64,000 nt of DNA from Onchocerca volvulus. Lineage: Eukaryota > Nematoda > Chromadorea > Rhabditida > Onchocercidae. The stretch covers positions 3,215,631 through 3,279,630 of the forward strand of contig HG738140.1 of NCBI GenBank assembly GCA_000499405.2, written 5' to 3'. The translations under genes were made by a program, and so were the position numbers. The notes beneath the pieces are model-generated. The model did not search any database. It saw only the letters and a list, made by a program, of their open reading frames with translations, and was not told the origin of the DNA. This document shows, one piece after another, positions 25,001-38,800 of the stretch (positions within the stretch are counted from its first letter, which is position 1; each line of letters begins with the position of its first letter).

Positions 25001-28000
25001 ATTGTCGTTTTGGACGATTATTCATTTGACGACGATTTCGAACTGCTTGTGGTCCATCATTGGGAGCAATTGATATGCCATCCTGTGAAATTTTCAATCA
25101 TAATTCATTCTAATTCATTTAAATTATTTTAACAAAACCTAAAGAATTATAAAAATCGATAATTCTGATTGATATCTTATCCACAATGATATTGATTATC
25201 AAACAATGGAGGAATCATGCTTGACAATTATTTTCTTTCTATCATTCCTTTTCGCCTTTTTTTTTTTTTTTTTACCTCTTTTCAAAAAATAATCCAGCAA
25301 AATATGATTCCGAAAGATCAATGAAATATGATCTTGAAGGATAATTTAGTGAAATATAATTCCCAATCATAATTCAGAAGAAGATAATTCTAAAGAATAA
25401 TTCAGCTAATAGGAAAAAAAAGTGACGAAGAAAAGCTAATCGAAACATTTAACAATTTTCAAAAGCATTTAAATTTAAACAATGTTGAACAAACATATTA
25501 CATATTATTTCATAAAAATTAGATATTTTTTGCGAACAAACAATTACCTGATCACAAATGCAAATTTTTGTACGTGAAACTTTCGGCTGATAAAGATCAT
25601 GATAACCGATTGGTGTTTTAGCATTCTGGAAATCTTGACTTTTTCGTGCTAAAACTCGTCCACCACCAACTGGGAATAGGAAATAATAGCACATATTGAG
25701 TGGAAAATCAGTAATTGTATCAGCTGGTAGTATCTTTCGACGAAATGTTATTGTCTGTAAAAAAAAAAAAAAAAAAAAATAAACTAAATAATTTATTTGA
25801 CAGGCGAAATAATAAACAATTTTTTTTTTTTTTTTTGAATATTTTTTTAAATAATATTTTTATTCATTCATTTATTTTATTTTTTTAAATAAATAAATAA
25901 TGACAAATAAATTAGTAAATTGAATAAATGACATATATATAATTCAAACCTGAATATCATCTTCTGCTTTACCACCAATTTCATAAATATCTTGTCGATC
26001 GGCTGGATCAATTGCTGGAAGTTGACGACCGTATGCAAATCGATCTGTAACATATGCTTTGCCTTCAAATACCCAACCGATATAAATATCGGAATTTTCC
26101 ATTTGACCATTCCGTGAAAAACCAATTCCGGTCCAACGACCCAATTCTTTTGATGAAATTTCAAATTTTACATCCTTTCGAACCATATTATATTCCCATT
26201 TAGCAATATAATCACATGCAGCATCATTACAACCAGCCGGATAACGATATTCCGTTTCGCATGAACTTGTAGCTAAAAAAAAAAATTAAACTTTAATTTA
26301 AACTTGAAATCAAGCTTTTTTTTAAATCCAAAATTACTTTCGTGTTATTTTAAATATGCAAATCAAACTTCACATAATATTTATAAAATACTAATTATAT
26401 TTTTTCGATCAATTATTTGAAAATTTAATAAAAAAAAATTCTTTGTCATATTTATCTATAATAATTTTATATTTAGTTACTTGATACTTACAATATCACT
26501 TATAAACAAAAAAATATAAAATAATTAATAATCAGGTGTGAAATAAAACTTGATAAAATTCACAATTTTCATCATAATAAATTGTCAAATGAATTTAAAA
26601 AAATATTAATTAATTAATAATTAGATTTCAAAATGAATTTAAGAAAATTTACAGTTATGATTTTAACAATTTATTAAATGATGAACTAAGAAAAAAAAAA
26701 AAAAAACAATATTTTACCTTGAATATTTTGTGGAGCAGTACAACTTTGGATGCAAATTTTACGTTCTGATACATGTGGTATATTGATATGCTTTGATAAT
26801 TGACCATTCTAAAAATACGAAATACTGTAAAAAAATTGACAAATTTTTTACTTTGAAGAAAAAACCTTTTTTTTTTTTCAAAAATTCCCAGGAATCTTGT
26901 TTTATATATTTCTCATTTATTCAGATTATCAAAGATGTAGTAACTAATAATGTACTGTGAAAGATTTATTATAGTTCGATTTCAACTTCGAATTGTCCAA
27001 AAAACGAATAAATCGTGATAATTTGTAATTTAGGTGCTTCACACTTTATATTTTTTTTTTTTCACAATACTTTTTTCGCTATAATGGTATTTTACTTTCA
27101 TAATTAATCACTAAATCATCGATAATTAGGATAACGAAGAAAGCATATGCTGAAATATTTAAAACATAAAATATTTAGCACTTCAATTTCGAAAATTAAA
27201 TTCAATTGAGCTAAACTTTTAACTTATCTATCTGCTTTTTTCCTGAATGAAACAAATATTTGATGTCAAAACAGTTCGAAATTAATGAAATTTATAAATA
27301 AAATGATCTACTTATACATAACTTAAAAAATAAGTAATAAAATAGAAAGTGGATAACAAACTGCATCTAATCGTCCGCCAGAAACTGGGAATAAAAATTT
27401 GTAACAGTTAGTATCGGTGAAATGATGATCGGCTTTTCGATCACCAGTATCACGTTTCCGTGTAAACTGCACCCTTAGTACGCCATTTACGTGTGTTCCG
27501 ATTACAGTTGGTGTATAAACATCTTGTTTACTATCTTCACGTGGTACGCCATAACCGGTACTATACATATCATGTAATGATAGTTCACCATTTCGACTTT
27601 TTACAATAATAATATCAGCTTCTATCTGAAAGAATCAATTATTTTAATTATCTACATGAATAAAAATGTGAATTTTCCCTGTTACTACCCATATAACTTT
27701 GCAAGTTCGACCGATTGCTTTCAAAATTTTTACACAACCTTGTATTTGAAAACAGACTTGCCTTTTTTATGAAGACATACTTACATTTTATTACGTTTCA
27801 TGCCCGTGATAGCTTAAAGTAGGTGAGCAGACTGAATTTTTTTGAAAACGGAGATTTAAGATGTTAAACAGACGAACATTGATTCATTTATACAGATTGG
27901 CTGAAACCGGACTAGCGAAGTGTGGCCAGGTGCAGCTAGTCTATATAAATAAAAATGGAAATGCTATCTGTTACCCCGAACAGATCTCCGGGAAATTTTC

Positions 28001-28197
28001 CACCGATTCTTTTCAAATTTCGACACAATCTTTTATCCCAATAGGCCACCACTTTTTTATAGATGTACTTACTTTTTTTCATGTATCATGTCCGTAACAA
28101 GTAAAAGTAAATGAGGGAGCGGAATTTATTGGTTCCGCATTCATTTCTTTCTCTCATTTACCTCTACCCCAATTTCTCTCTCTCTTTTTTTGCCTTG

Positions 28198-28231
<34 letters not shown>

Positions 28232-28264
28232 TAATAATAATAATAATAATAATAATACTACTAC

Positions 28265-28297
<33 letters not shown>

Positions 28298-31200
28298 TAA
28301 TAAAGAACAAAAAAAATAAATACTAATTTTCGAATTCGACTTTGTGTCAAAAATTTCAAAAGCAAGAGGTAAAGACTTTCCGATATTTAAGATTTTAAAT
28401 TGATATAGATGAGACGCATGTTTAAGAATTTTTGGAGGTTTAAGATTTTGAACAAACGAACATTGACCTTCTTATTTATATAGAATAGCTGGAGTCGGAC
28501 ACGTAAAGTGTAGTCGGATCAAGCTAGTAAATTATCAATCTTGTTCATAAAGAAAACAGTAAAATTTCAATTTTTGAATCAAATTAATCATTAATTAATT
28601 TAAATCGAACTTAAATTATTAATTTCATAGAATTAGCCTCTTATAAGTGATAAAGATAAGCAAAAATCCTACCATTGTACCGGTAGGTGAGAAACCAACA
28701 CCTGTCCACCAATTTGAAGGTGCACGTGTTTCGATGGAAAATTCAATCTCATCGGTATCATCCAAATAATTCCATGCAATGCGATAATCACAATCACGAC
28801 ATCCAGGTGGCCAACGCCAATCACCATAACAAACATCACCAGTAACACCTGAATCTAAAGAAAAGGAAGAAATTTTAACATTTGCGATAAATAAATTGTT
28901 TGAGAAATTCAGTTTAGAGAAAAAAAGATGAAATTTGCTATTATCAAATATAGCAAAAGTCAGCGATTGCTTTTTTTTAAGTTTCATTTTTAATCTTTTG
29001 AGCTATTAAATTGCTAATGAAATCAATCAATCGTAGGTGAAATTTGTTTTTTTAAATTAAATGTCAAATTATTTCAAAAACAAAACATCAGTTTGAGTTT
29101 GATGAAGGAACAAAAATTTTATCAATTAAAAAGAAACGAATGATAAAAATACCAGATTCCAATGAAGGTGACAATCTGGCATTTGATATATTTTTTGATT
29201 TAACGTTGAGATCGTTTACACTTGCTTCAGAATCCGTCAAATTCAATTCATGTATTTCAGTTTTCTTTTTATTTGACAATTCAATGAATGATTTCTTCGA
29301 TTCTGTTCCATTTGAATATTCTGCGGTAGTTGCGATCGTTGTTACCGGTGATTGCGACATTGATGCGAGATTATGTTGTCGATCATGTGATATACGGCGA
29401 TCTAAAATGAAAAAAAAAAAAAAAAAAAAAAAAAGATAAAGATAAAAAAGGTGATCAAACAATGAAAGTTTAAAAGTCTTTAGGAATTAAAGAAAGATTG
29501 AAGAAATTAAAGAAAGAAATTAAAGATAAATTAAATTAAAGAAAGAACTGAAATTAAAAAATAAATTAAAGAAAGCAAGAAGAAGAGATGTATATTAAAA
29601 GAAAAAAAAAAAGAAAAAAACTTTTTCAAAATTTTCATTTCATTTGAAAAAAAATATTGCCTAATTTATTCATGCAAACATTGAATTATGAATTTAATGA
29701 GAAATTAATGAGATTGATAATCACTGTTAAATGAATAAATTATATAAATAATGCAAATATTTTACTTTCACGTGGACATTCAGCCCAATAAACACATCGA
29801 TCATCTATTCGTGCATAACCATGAATGCATGCACATGCAGGTCGATAACACTGCGTGCATCTTATTCGAGAATATACCTATAATGAATAAAAATAATAAA
29901 CAATTAGTTTTAAATGAAACAGCAAAAATTTTGTATGTCAAAAGAATTAAAACGTTTTAGTTTTCACTACAATGCATTGGTTCTTCCAGTTCAAATTCTA
30001 ATTTGATAATAGAAAATAATGAACTGAAATGAAATTGATAAATGCCCAGAAAATTGATTTTAATAATCACAATGGATTTGTATTTCAGAATGATCAAATT
30101 CTGTACTAATATCATTTAACGCTGCATCGTACGCTTGAAATAACTAGTTCCGGAATTTAAAATATTACTAATTTTCAGGGATTTGAAAAAAATGTTAATA
30201 TTTGATTTCAATTAATGAAATTATTAGATAGATCAAATTCGATATTCATATCATTTAGCGTTACATAGTACACTGCATTAATTCTATAATTCCGGATTTG
30301 AAATATAACTCGTAGCCTTATTCCGGAATTGAAATATCACTATTAAACATCAATTAATTAAGTTAAAATTTACATTACTACAATTTGTCTCGCAAGCTCG
30401 ACCACATTCGTTAATTGTTTCGTTGATGCCACAAGTTAAACTACCGGACACTATTTCGGTTTCAGCAACTGTTGCTAATGTTGATATTTCCGATTGATTC
30501 TTATCAATATTATCATGATTTTTATCAGTAACAATTTCCGCTTGTGCGGAAATTGATGGTCTTGCCTTTAATGGTGTTGAAGTAGAGAAATCTGATGCAA
30601 AGCGTTGTTCAAGATCTGCAAATAAATATTATCTATAATCATTTGGCACTTTTAACATTTTCGAAATTTCAATTAAATTTCATAGATATTTGATATTAAA
30701 AATATTTTAAAAATTTCTTATGATTTGTAAAGCAAAAGATAAATTGATAATAATGGTGATAATAATAATGATAATGTTTACTTGGACAATCTCCCCAAAA
30801 GATGCAATTTTCCTTATATCGAACAAAATTATCAGCGCATGTACAAGCTGGTTCATCACAACTTGCTGGACATGGTGATGTATCGTACATATTTTCACAT
30901 GTTGGCTCACAAGCAATACCACATTTTGCCCAAGTTGAATTAACTGGACATTCTATTTCAGCCTGATAACAAATGAATTTTTGTTTTTTTGTTTTTTTTT
31001 TTTTTTTTTTGCGGTAGAACTAAAACTTGAAATTATTTGAAGATTGAAAAAAAAGAGCTAAAACTTCGTGAAAAATTTTGAATAGTAAAAAAAAAAAAAA
31101 GAAAACAAAAATGAAAGTAGTTATTTAAAAAAAAAAAAAAATTCAAATTGAAATTTAATTTCTTGCATTTGCTTACCTCTTCAGCGCAAAAATCAAATGG

Positions 31201-32816
31201 TACACAAGTATTATTATCATTTGCTGATCGAACATAACCTTCTTTGCAAACACATTTTGGTGTACCACAAACACGTGGACAATTCGGAATTGTTTCCGGA
31301 AATCTTGTCCAATCACATGATGCTTCACATTGACGTGTAAATTCCGGACAATGTGAAAATTCTTCATTTTCATCACAAATTTCTTCAATCAATAAATCAT
31401 TCTATACGATTCTATATTATGATATATACAATTTAATAGAGAAAAAAAAAAAAACAAATAATAAGTAGAATTATTTTCTCAAATAAAGAAATAATAAATA
31501 ACTTTTGAAAATTTTCGAAAGATTTTATAGTTAATAAAAATACTGGTAAAGTTTATTGTCATCATTTCAAACTTCAAAATTCAAACTTCATTCTATTCTT
31601 TCAAATTTAATTCAGATGTCAACCATAATGATGTAGTCATTTTCAAGAGAATCTTCGTGAATTTCTTTTTTAGCATTTTTTTTTTTTTTTTTTTTAAATT
31701 TAAAATCTCTCACTTTCAATTTTAATATTCTGCGAAAGTGAAGATTGACTATCGTTGGTCGATTCAGAAGGGATCACTTCATTTGTAACAGTTTTAAGTT
31801 CTTTATTATTTACAGTTGCTTCAGATGTCAACAAAGATGATGTGGTCATCGAATCTTCTGAACTTGCAAAATACCGCGATGAAGGGCAATATTCATCGGA
31901 ATTTTTCGGCTTCCAACCAATACCAACCCAAGAATCGGTTTTGAATTTTAATACAAATTCAATTTCATTCTAAAAAAAAAAAAGAAAAAATGATAAAGTT
32001 CAGTAAATTAATCAATTTAAATTGATTAATGTTTGTTCTAAAAAGAAAAAATATAAAATTTAGTTAATTAACTATGATTGAATGATGTTATTTCGTATTT
32101 TTCAATTAAAAAAAAATTCCTTAATATAGCAAAGAAATTATCTTTTCAATATAGATATTCCTTTAGTAGTAATTTTCTGAAGATATAAAATTTTTTATTG
32201 TCCAATTTTATCTTTGATGTAGAATGTCCGTAAATTTTATTATATCCTATTAATATTTCAGACTTGAAATTACCCATTTAACTGATGTTTTCTGATCTCA
32301 AATTATAATTTATATTTTTAATTTTAAATCAATGTTTCAAATTAATACAATAGGCAATCTGGAACAGAACTTCCAGAATCTTGAAATATATGAAATATGC
32401 AATAGAACTTAAAATTAGTAGTAATAATCATTCATTTGTAATTAAATAATTATTTAATACTATTAATAGCTTAAAATAAGGAATCAGAACCATGATTTTT
32501 CGAAAAATAAAAATAAAAACTTAAAAATAATTTTCTCAAAAAATATATAAATGACATGATGCAGATGGTTTAAAATGATGCAAAAATTTTAAATTATAAT
32601 AAATAATTTTTTCAATACATAATTTTAATTTCTTTAATATTACATGATTTTTTAAATGTATAATTTAATAACTTTAATGCATAATTCATGTAATTTTTAA
32701 TTTTGTTCGCTAATTTTAATTTCATCATACATAATTTTGATTTAATTTTGCTCTTTTCATTTATTAAAATATAAAATTATATTTGTATACTTTTCTTAAA
32801 TATTATAATATTGCAT

Positions 32817-32885
<69 letters not shown>

Positions 32886-35800
32886 TATTATAAACCTTTT
32901 TATATCGTATCCGTTTTAGAAATCAAATTAATTTTGTTTAATTAAATTTGATAAATTTCAGACAACGAATTATTTCTTAATGTCAATGTTAATAAAACTG
33001 ATAACGAAAAAGTATATTTTATTTACGACGATTTATTATCAAATGATATAGAATTCAGGTACGAGAGGATGGATAAATGGAATAATTGATATATTACGAT
33101 AGATTGGAAAGATGGTCGAAAACAGGTATTTATATAAAATATTTTCAAATATACTGATATATCTCGGTCAAGGTTTCTTGATTTCTTCGCAATCATTCCA
33201 AATTTCATCCTATTGGAATTAACAAATTGCTCGAATACGAATAGCACTAATAAATTACCGTACATTTATTATAGTAAATAGAATTTCATTTCTCAATTTA
33301 GAAGATTTAAAATTAATTATTTTAAAAATTTGAATAGTTAAAAAATTAGTTTTACCTAATATAAATTAGGTGAAAAAATTTTAATTGAAATTTTCGTTTT
33401 CGTTTTTTCCAAATTATTGAATGGAATTCGACTAATTGTTTCGAAATTTTTTAAGTGAAAATTTTTAATAATTTGATTTTAATGTAATTTTTATTGAATG
33501 AAATAAAAGTAAAGTCAAAATTAAAAAAAAATGAATATAAACAAAAACATCAAAAAAAAAAGAAATATTTCGATATTTGAAAAAAAAAGTAAAAATTATC
33601 AGTTAATATTCCGATTTTGCGAAAAAAAAAGGAAAAGGTGGGAAATTCAGTTATTCAAAGGTAAATTCACGGTGATTCGGAAACAGAAGTGACCTGGAAA
33701 CAGATATAAAAATTAAGGACTAAAATCCGAAATGTAAATAATCTGAAAAATGAACAAATTTACAAATTAAGTAATATTCAGCATATCGTTGCAAATTATT
33801 TGAAATATCATTAAACTTAATTATTTATTTAATATTATATCGATTTGCAATTGATACAATAGTAAAAGTTATTTTCAAATTCATTTTAAGTGATATCAAA
33901 AAAAGAGTAAATAAATAAAAAGGTGTAAATAATTTTGGAAATGAAAAATTTTACAACATTACAAAATTTTTGAGAAAAAAGAATTCCTTCGTAAATGAAA
34001 GTCTGAGTAATTCAATCATTTTAAACACATTTTTAAATTAATTAACACTAATTAAGATTGAAAATAATGCGATGAACAGAGATTCAGTTTTTTTTCTTTT
34101 TTCAATACATGGTTTCTAATAATTTGTGAGAAGTTGACAAAAAAAAAAAAAAAAAAAAATGTTTTGCTTCGTTCATTTTATAAAAAATTAATAAATTATT
34201 TAGATGGAAATCAATAATTTGCTTCCAAATTCTACGTAACAATCTTTTTTTTTTTTCTTCCAATTAAGATTTATTTTGTAACATGAAATTACATATTTTC
34301 AAAAAATTTTTCAAATGATATATTTCTTCTTTTTTTTAACGAAATTTTTTTTTTTGTCTAAAATTGTCATTGAAAAAAGAAATTAAAAGAAAATAACAAC
34401 CTAATGATTAATGTTTCGAACAAAACAAAAAAAAAAAAGGAAAAAATGTAAAACAAACAAAAAATTTCTAGAAAATTAACATGAAATAAAAAAAAACTGA
34501 CACTTTTATTAGAAGGCTTTTTGATACAATGAATGATTGAATAATTATGATAATTAATGTAAGAAAAAATGATGATTAGTATTCAATTTATAAATATTCA
34601 ATTCTATCGATTCATAATAAAATTAAGCATTACTAATTAATGAACTTAAGAATTTTATTATGAGTTTAAACATAACTGTCAATTATTACCGAAATATAAA
34701 TTTTTTTAAAACGAATTTATTTAATAATAATTCATATAAATTACCTATTCGTAATAGTTTAAATGCATGATACGGATCAATTTAATATATTTGCATATAA
34801 TCTCACAAATGATATTTATATGCTATTGATAGAATGAATTTTTACCTGTTAATTTTCATCTGTTAAATTGATAAATTAATGATTATAAAATGTTATGATA
34901 ATATCTAACCTGTAATATCCTCCAATAAATCTTATCATTATCTTGTCCAACTTCACGCATTTGATATAATGATGGATGAAATTCCGAATCATCCACAAAG
35001 CTCTGTGATACTAAAAATAAATTTAAATAAAATTGGAAATGTTTTATAGAAAATGCAAAATTGCATGATTAAAATTATGCAAATATCGATAGTAGAAAAT
35101 TCCTACAATTTTTTTTTACCGTATACCAAACATCTAATAAATAAAATTTAATTTTTAAACTCTTACATAGTAAAATTTAATTTTAACCTATACATATTTG
35201 AATATATTGCATTAATACTCTCATTCAGTAAAATACTTATAAGAATAGTAATAACAATAATAATTATAATGATTATGATAATAATAACAATAATTTTGTT
35301 ATCACTAATTAACAATAGTAGTGACAGCAATACTTGAATATAGCATTACTGATAGCAATACTTGAATATAGCATTACTGATGAAATATTATTTGTAACAA
35401 CAAGGATTACGATAATCAAAAATTATCAAAATTTATTGCTTCAAATTATTTCTTTTAAATTAAGTCAAAATTATTTTAAATCGAAAATTAAATTTGAATT
35501 ATTTTAAATTAAATTACTTCAAATTATTTAAATCTTTAAGTTATTTGAATTATTCAAATTCTTAAATTATTAAGAATAAAATATAAAAATATTTCCCAAT
35601 AAAATACTATATTAAATGAAGAAATTTTCTGTTGATTTGATTATTTGTAATAAATCAATTATTTTAAATATTTTAAAATTATATTCTATTATTGCATCAA
35701 TTATTTTGAAAGAAAAATGCTGGTAAGAAAAGATAGATGATTAAAAATAATAATATTCGTTAAATTTCCTATTATGATGTTCCAAATAATTAGTAAATCG

Positions 35801-38800
35801 CAAAAGTTTATAGAAAAGCTCTTTAATTAGTAAAATTACCTTATAGAATTATCTTTTCATATTTTATAAACTGCTCATTTTTCATATTAGATCTCAAATA
35901 TGGGCATTTCAGGATTCTAGTTTCAAGATCCATGAAGGAATAAACTAACATTTACGAAAAAATGAAATAAATCGCAAAAAAAAATTCGTCACATTTTGGA
36001 CGTGAATAAATTTTACAAATGTCAATGACTTGATAAAAATATTATCATAAATAGCCGTACTTTTATCAATCAAAGCAGCTAATTTAATTTATATATATCG
36101 AAAATTTTCATAGAAATAATGCATTTTTTTCGTTGAAAATACATTTGCGAAAAATAATTCTATGAAATCTCATCCGGATTACTGTAAATCAGTAAAAAAA
36201 TTGGAAAAAAAAGAATAAATGATACCATGTTGACACATTTTTCCGAAATAACCTCGTTGACAGAAGCATTGCTTCATCGTTGCGACATCATTCGAGAATA
36301 CGATACATTTTCCACGATTATTGCAATCTTTCTCATCTTTACATTCATCTATAAAAAAAAAAAAATCTTATTCATATCATAATTAATTGATTAAATCAAG
36401 TTAATTTGAATAATAGAATTTGTACAAATTTTATTTTAATAAAATTTAAAAATATTTAATAATTATAATAAAATTTATTATATTATATAATGCGTAAATA
36501 TGGCGATAAAAAATACGTTATGCTATGTAATAATAAGGTATAAATGTTGTATTATTTAGTTAATTTCAATTTATAACTAAATTTGCTAATTAAAATATCA
36601 TTTTCATTGAATTTACTTCAAAGAAAGAATTATTAATTAATTTACAAAATTTTAAAAATAATATTATTATTACAATTCTACTTCTATTAATAGTATACTA
36701 ATCATACTGTATTATAAATAATTGTTAATATTCGTTCAACTAATAATTAATAATCAATTGAATTCCTTTTGAATTAATAAATTAACTCTCTGTAATCATT
36801 TTTTAAAACAGTCTATTAACAGCAAAACAATTTAAATTATACAATTTTATAAAAATTTTCGAATTTAAAGAATTATTAAACTATATTTATTAATTGGATA
36901 ATTATTAAATGTTCCGTTATTTGTGGTAAAAAATTGTTTTAAAAAAATTAACTAATTAAATGGCAAACAAGTTATTTTAATAATAATCTATAAAATTGTC
37001 TCAGATTTGTTCCAAACTGACTTAATATTAGATAGATTTAATCTTAATACTGATAAGATGAAATTTTGATTAATTGATCATGGATGAAAAAAGAAATACC
37101 GTAATATTGGCAATTATCACCGGATGAATGCGAATCACATTCACATATTCCATGTTTCCTCTTTCCATTATTCAAACATGTATCACCATCTGGGATTTCT
37201 AAAAATTTCAATAAAATATTAAATTAAAATAGTTTATTTTGCACGCATTTTCTTTAGTTAATCTTTATTTTCATTTGAATACATTCTTTTTTTCGCTTTT
37301 TAAATCAAAAATATTTGAATGAATTTTTTTCATTTTTTTAAATTATTGATTAAAAGTATTCAGTTTAACATTAATTAGCTTTTAATATTAATCGTATATC
37401 CAAAAAAAAAGGAAAAAAAATTGTATTTGTAAATTTATCAAATCAAAAAAAAAATGAAAAGTAAAAAAGCAACAACTGACTATAAAAATTTTTCAGTCAA
37501 CGTAAATGATATGTTATTTCGTTTTTTTAATGCGAACAATTGTTATTCATTCATTCATTTAAATCTTGCCAATTTTTATAGCTTCTTTTGATAGAAAAAA
37601 AAAGTTTTATTTCGTAATTTAAAGTTTGAAAGAAAAGAAAAATTTTTTCCCTCGAAAGGTGATAATATTTCAAAAAAAAAACATTGTTAGGATAATTTTT
37701 TAAGAAATGCAAATTTCATTCAATTTACAATCTATTTCAATCAACAATAAAATTTTTTAATTTACACATTTCTTTGTTCCTTTTTTTTTTTTAAACTAAC
37801 AAATTAGAAATTCTACAATTTGTATTTATCCTAATGATGGATTAATTAGTTTATGAATTTAGAGGACTGCATGAAATGATTCAAAATTACTAAAAAGTGT
37901 TACGTTACGGTTGCGAAGGACCGGATATTTCCGTTTTTTTTGATGTTAATTTATTCTTCCGACACTTACCATTAACAATATTTACATTAGCACATGAATA
38001 AGATGAATAATTTTTGCCGATTTCTTGCTGCATAATTCGTATCACACAATTGTAGCATTCGTAATTTTTCGGTAACATTATCGTTGCTGATGTTTTCCTA
38101 ACGACATAATACCAAAAACTTTCACAAATATTACGAAAATTTTGCGAAAATTTATTGAAATTAAATTATTGTATCGAATTGTTTTATTAAGATAATCTTA
38201 TTGAATGTAAATTATTTCATAAATTTATCGAAAGATATTCAACGTTGGAATTGAAAGAATAAAATAAATAGTGAATATCTATTTCCTAAAAAAATGTTTC
38301 ATTTGTTAATTTTTTAGTAAAACTTAAATAATTTCTTGATTTTTATCAAATTTGCTAATTCCATTGAAAGGAAATCAATGTAAAGAAATTACAATGTGTC
38401 ATCATCGAAGTTATCTCTTGAAATTGATGATAAAACTGCGATCATTTGATCCATTTCATTCAATAATTCTAATCGCAATTTTCCCTTAAGTGTTGATAAT
38501 TTGAATTAATTCTTTTTGATCTATTCATTTAAATTGTCGAATTAAAAAAAAAAAGAAAAAGAAGAGAAAAATGGATTGTTAACATTCGAATTTTTTTTCA
38601 TTCATGTCAAATCAAATTTCGTTAAAATTGCGAACAATGACATTTGATAAATAAGCAAAACCGTACATTATGAGTCAGTGACTGGAACCAAGTGATATTA
38701 ACATCTTCACCTGATCGTAGCCATGTTACAGTACCTATAACGAATGAATAATATTATGATTTCAAATTTGATAAAACACAGTAGCAATAATACTAGGATT

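Larger units (their letters stand above)
31970..34909 (-). other. Intron 7 of the large gene (2.9 kb)
   Basis: Apart from the (TA)n run and the plus-strand remnant, it is homopolymer-rich filler. Confidence 0.6.

Noticed and set aside
27861..28097. 78-codon plus-strand frame
   Set aside because: It covers two Helitron terminal copies and has no helicase or other domain.
29140..29439. 99-codon plus-strand frame
   Set aside because: Antisense of exon 13 of the large gene.
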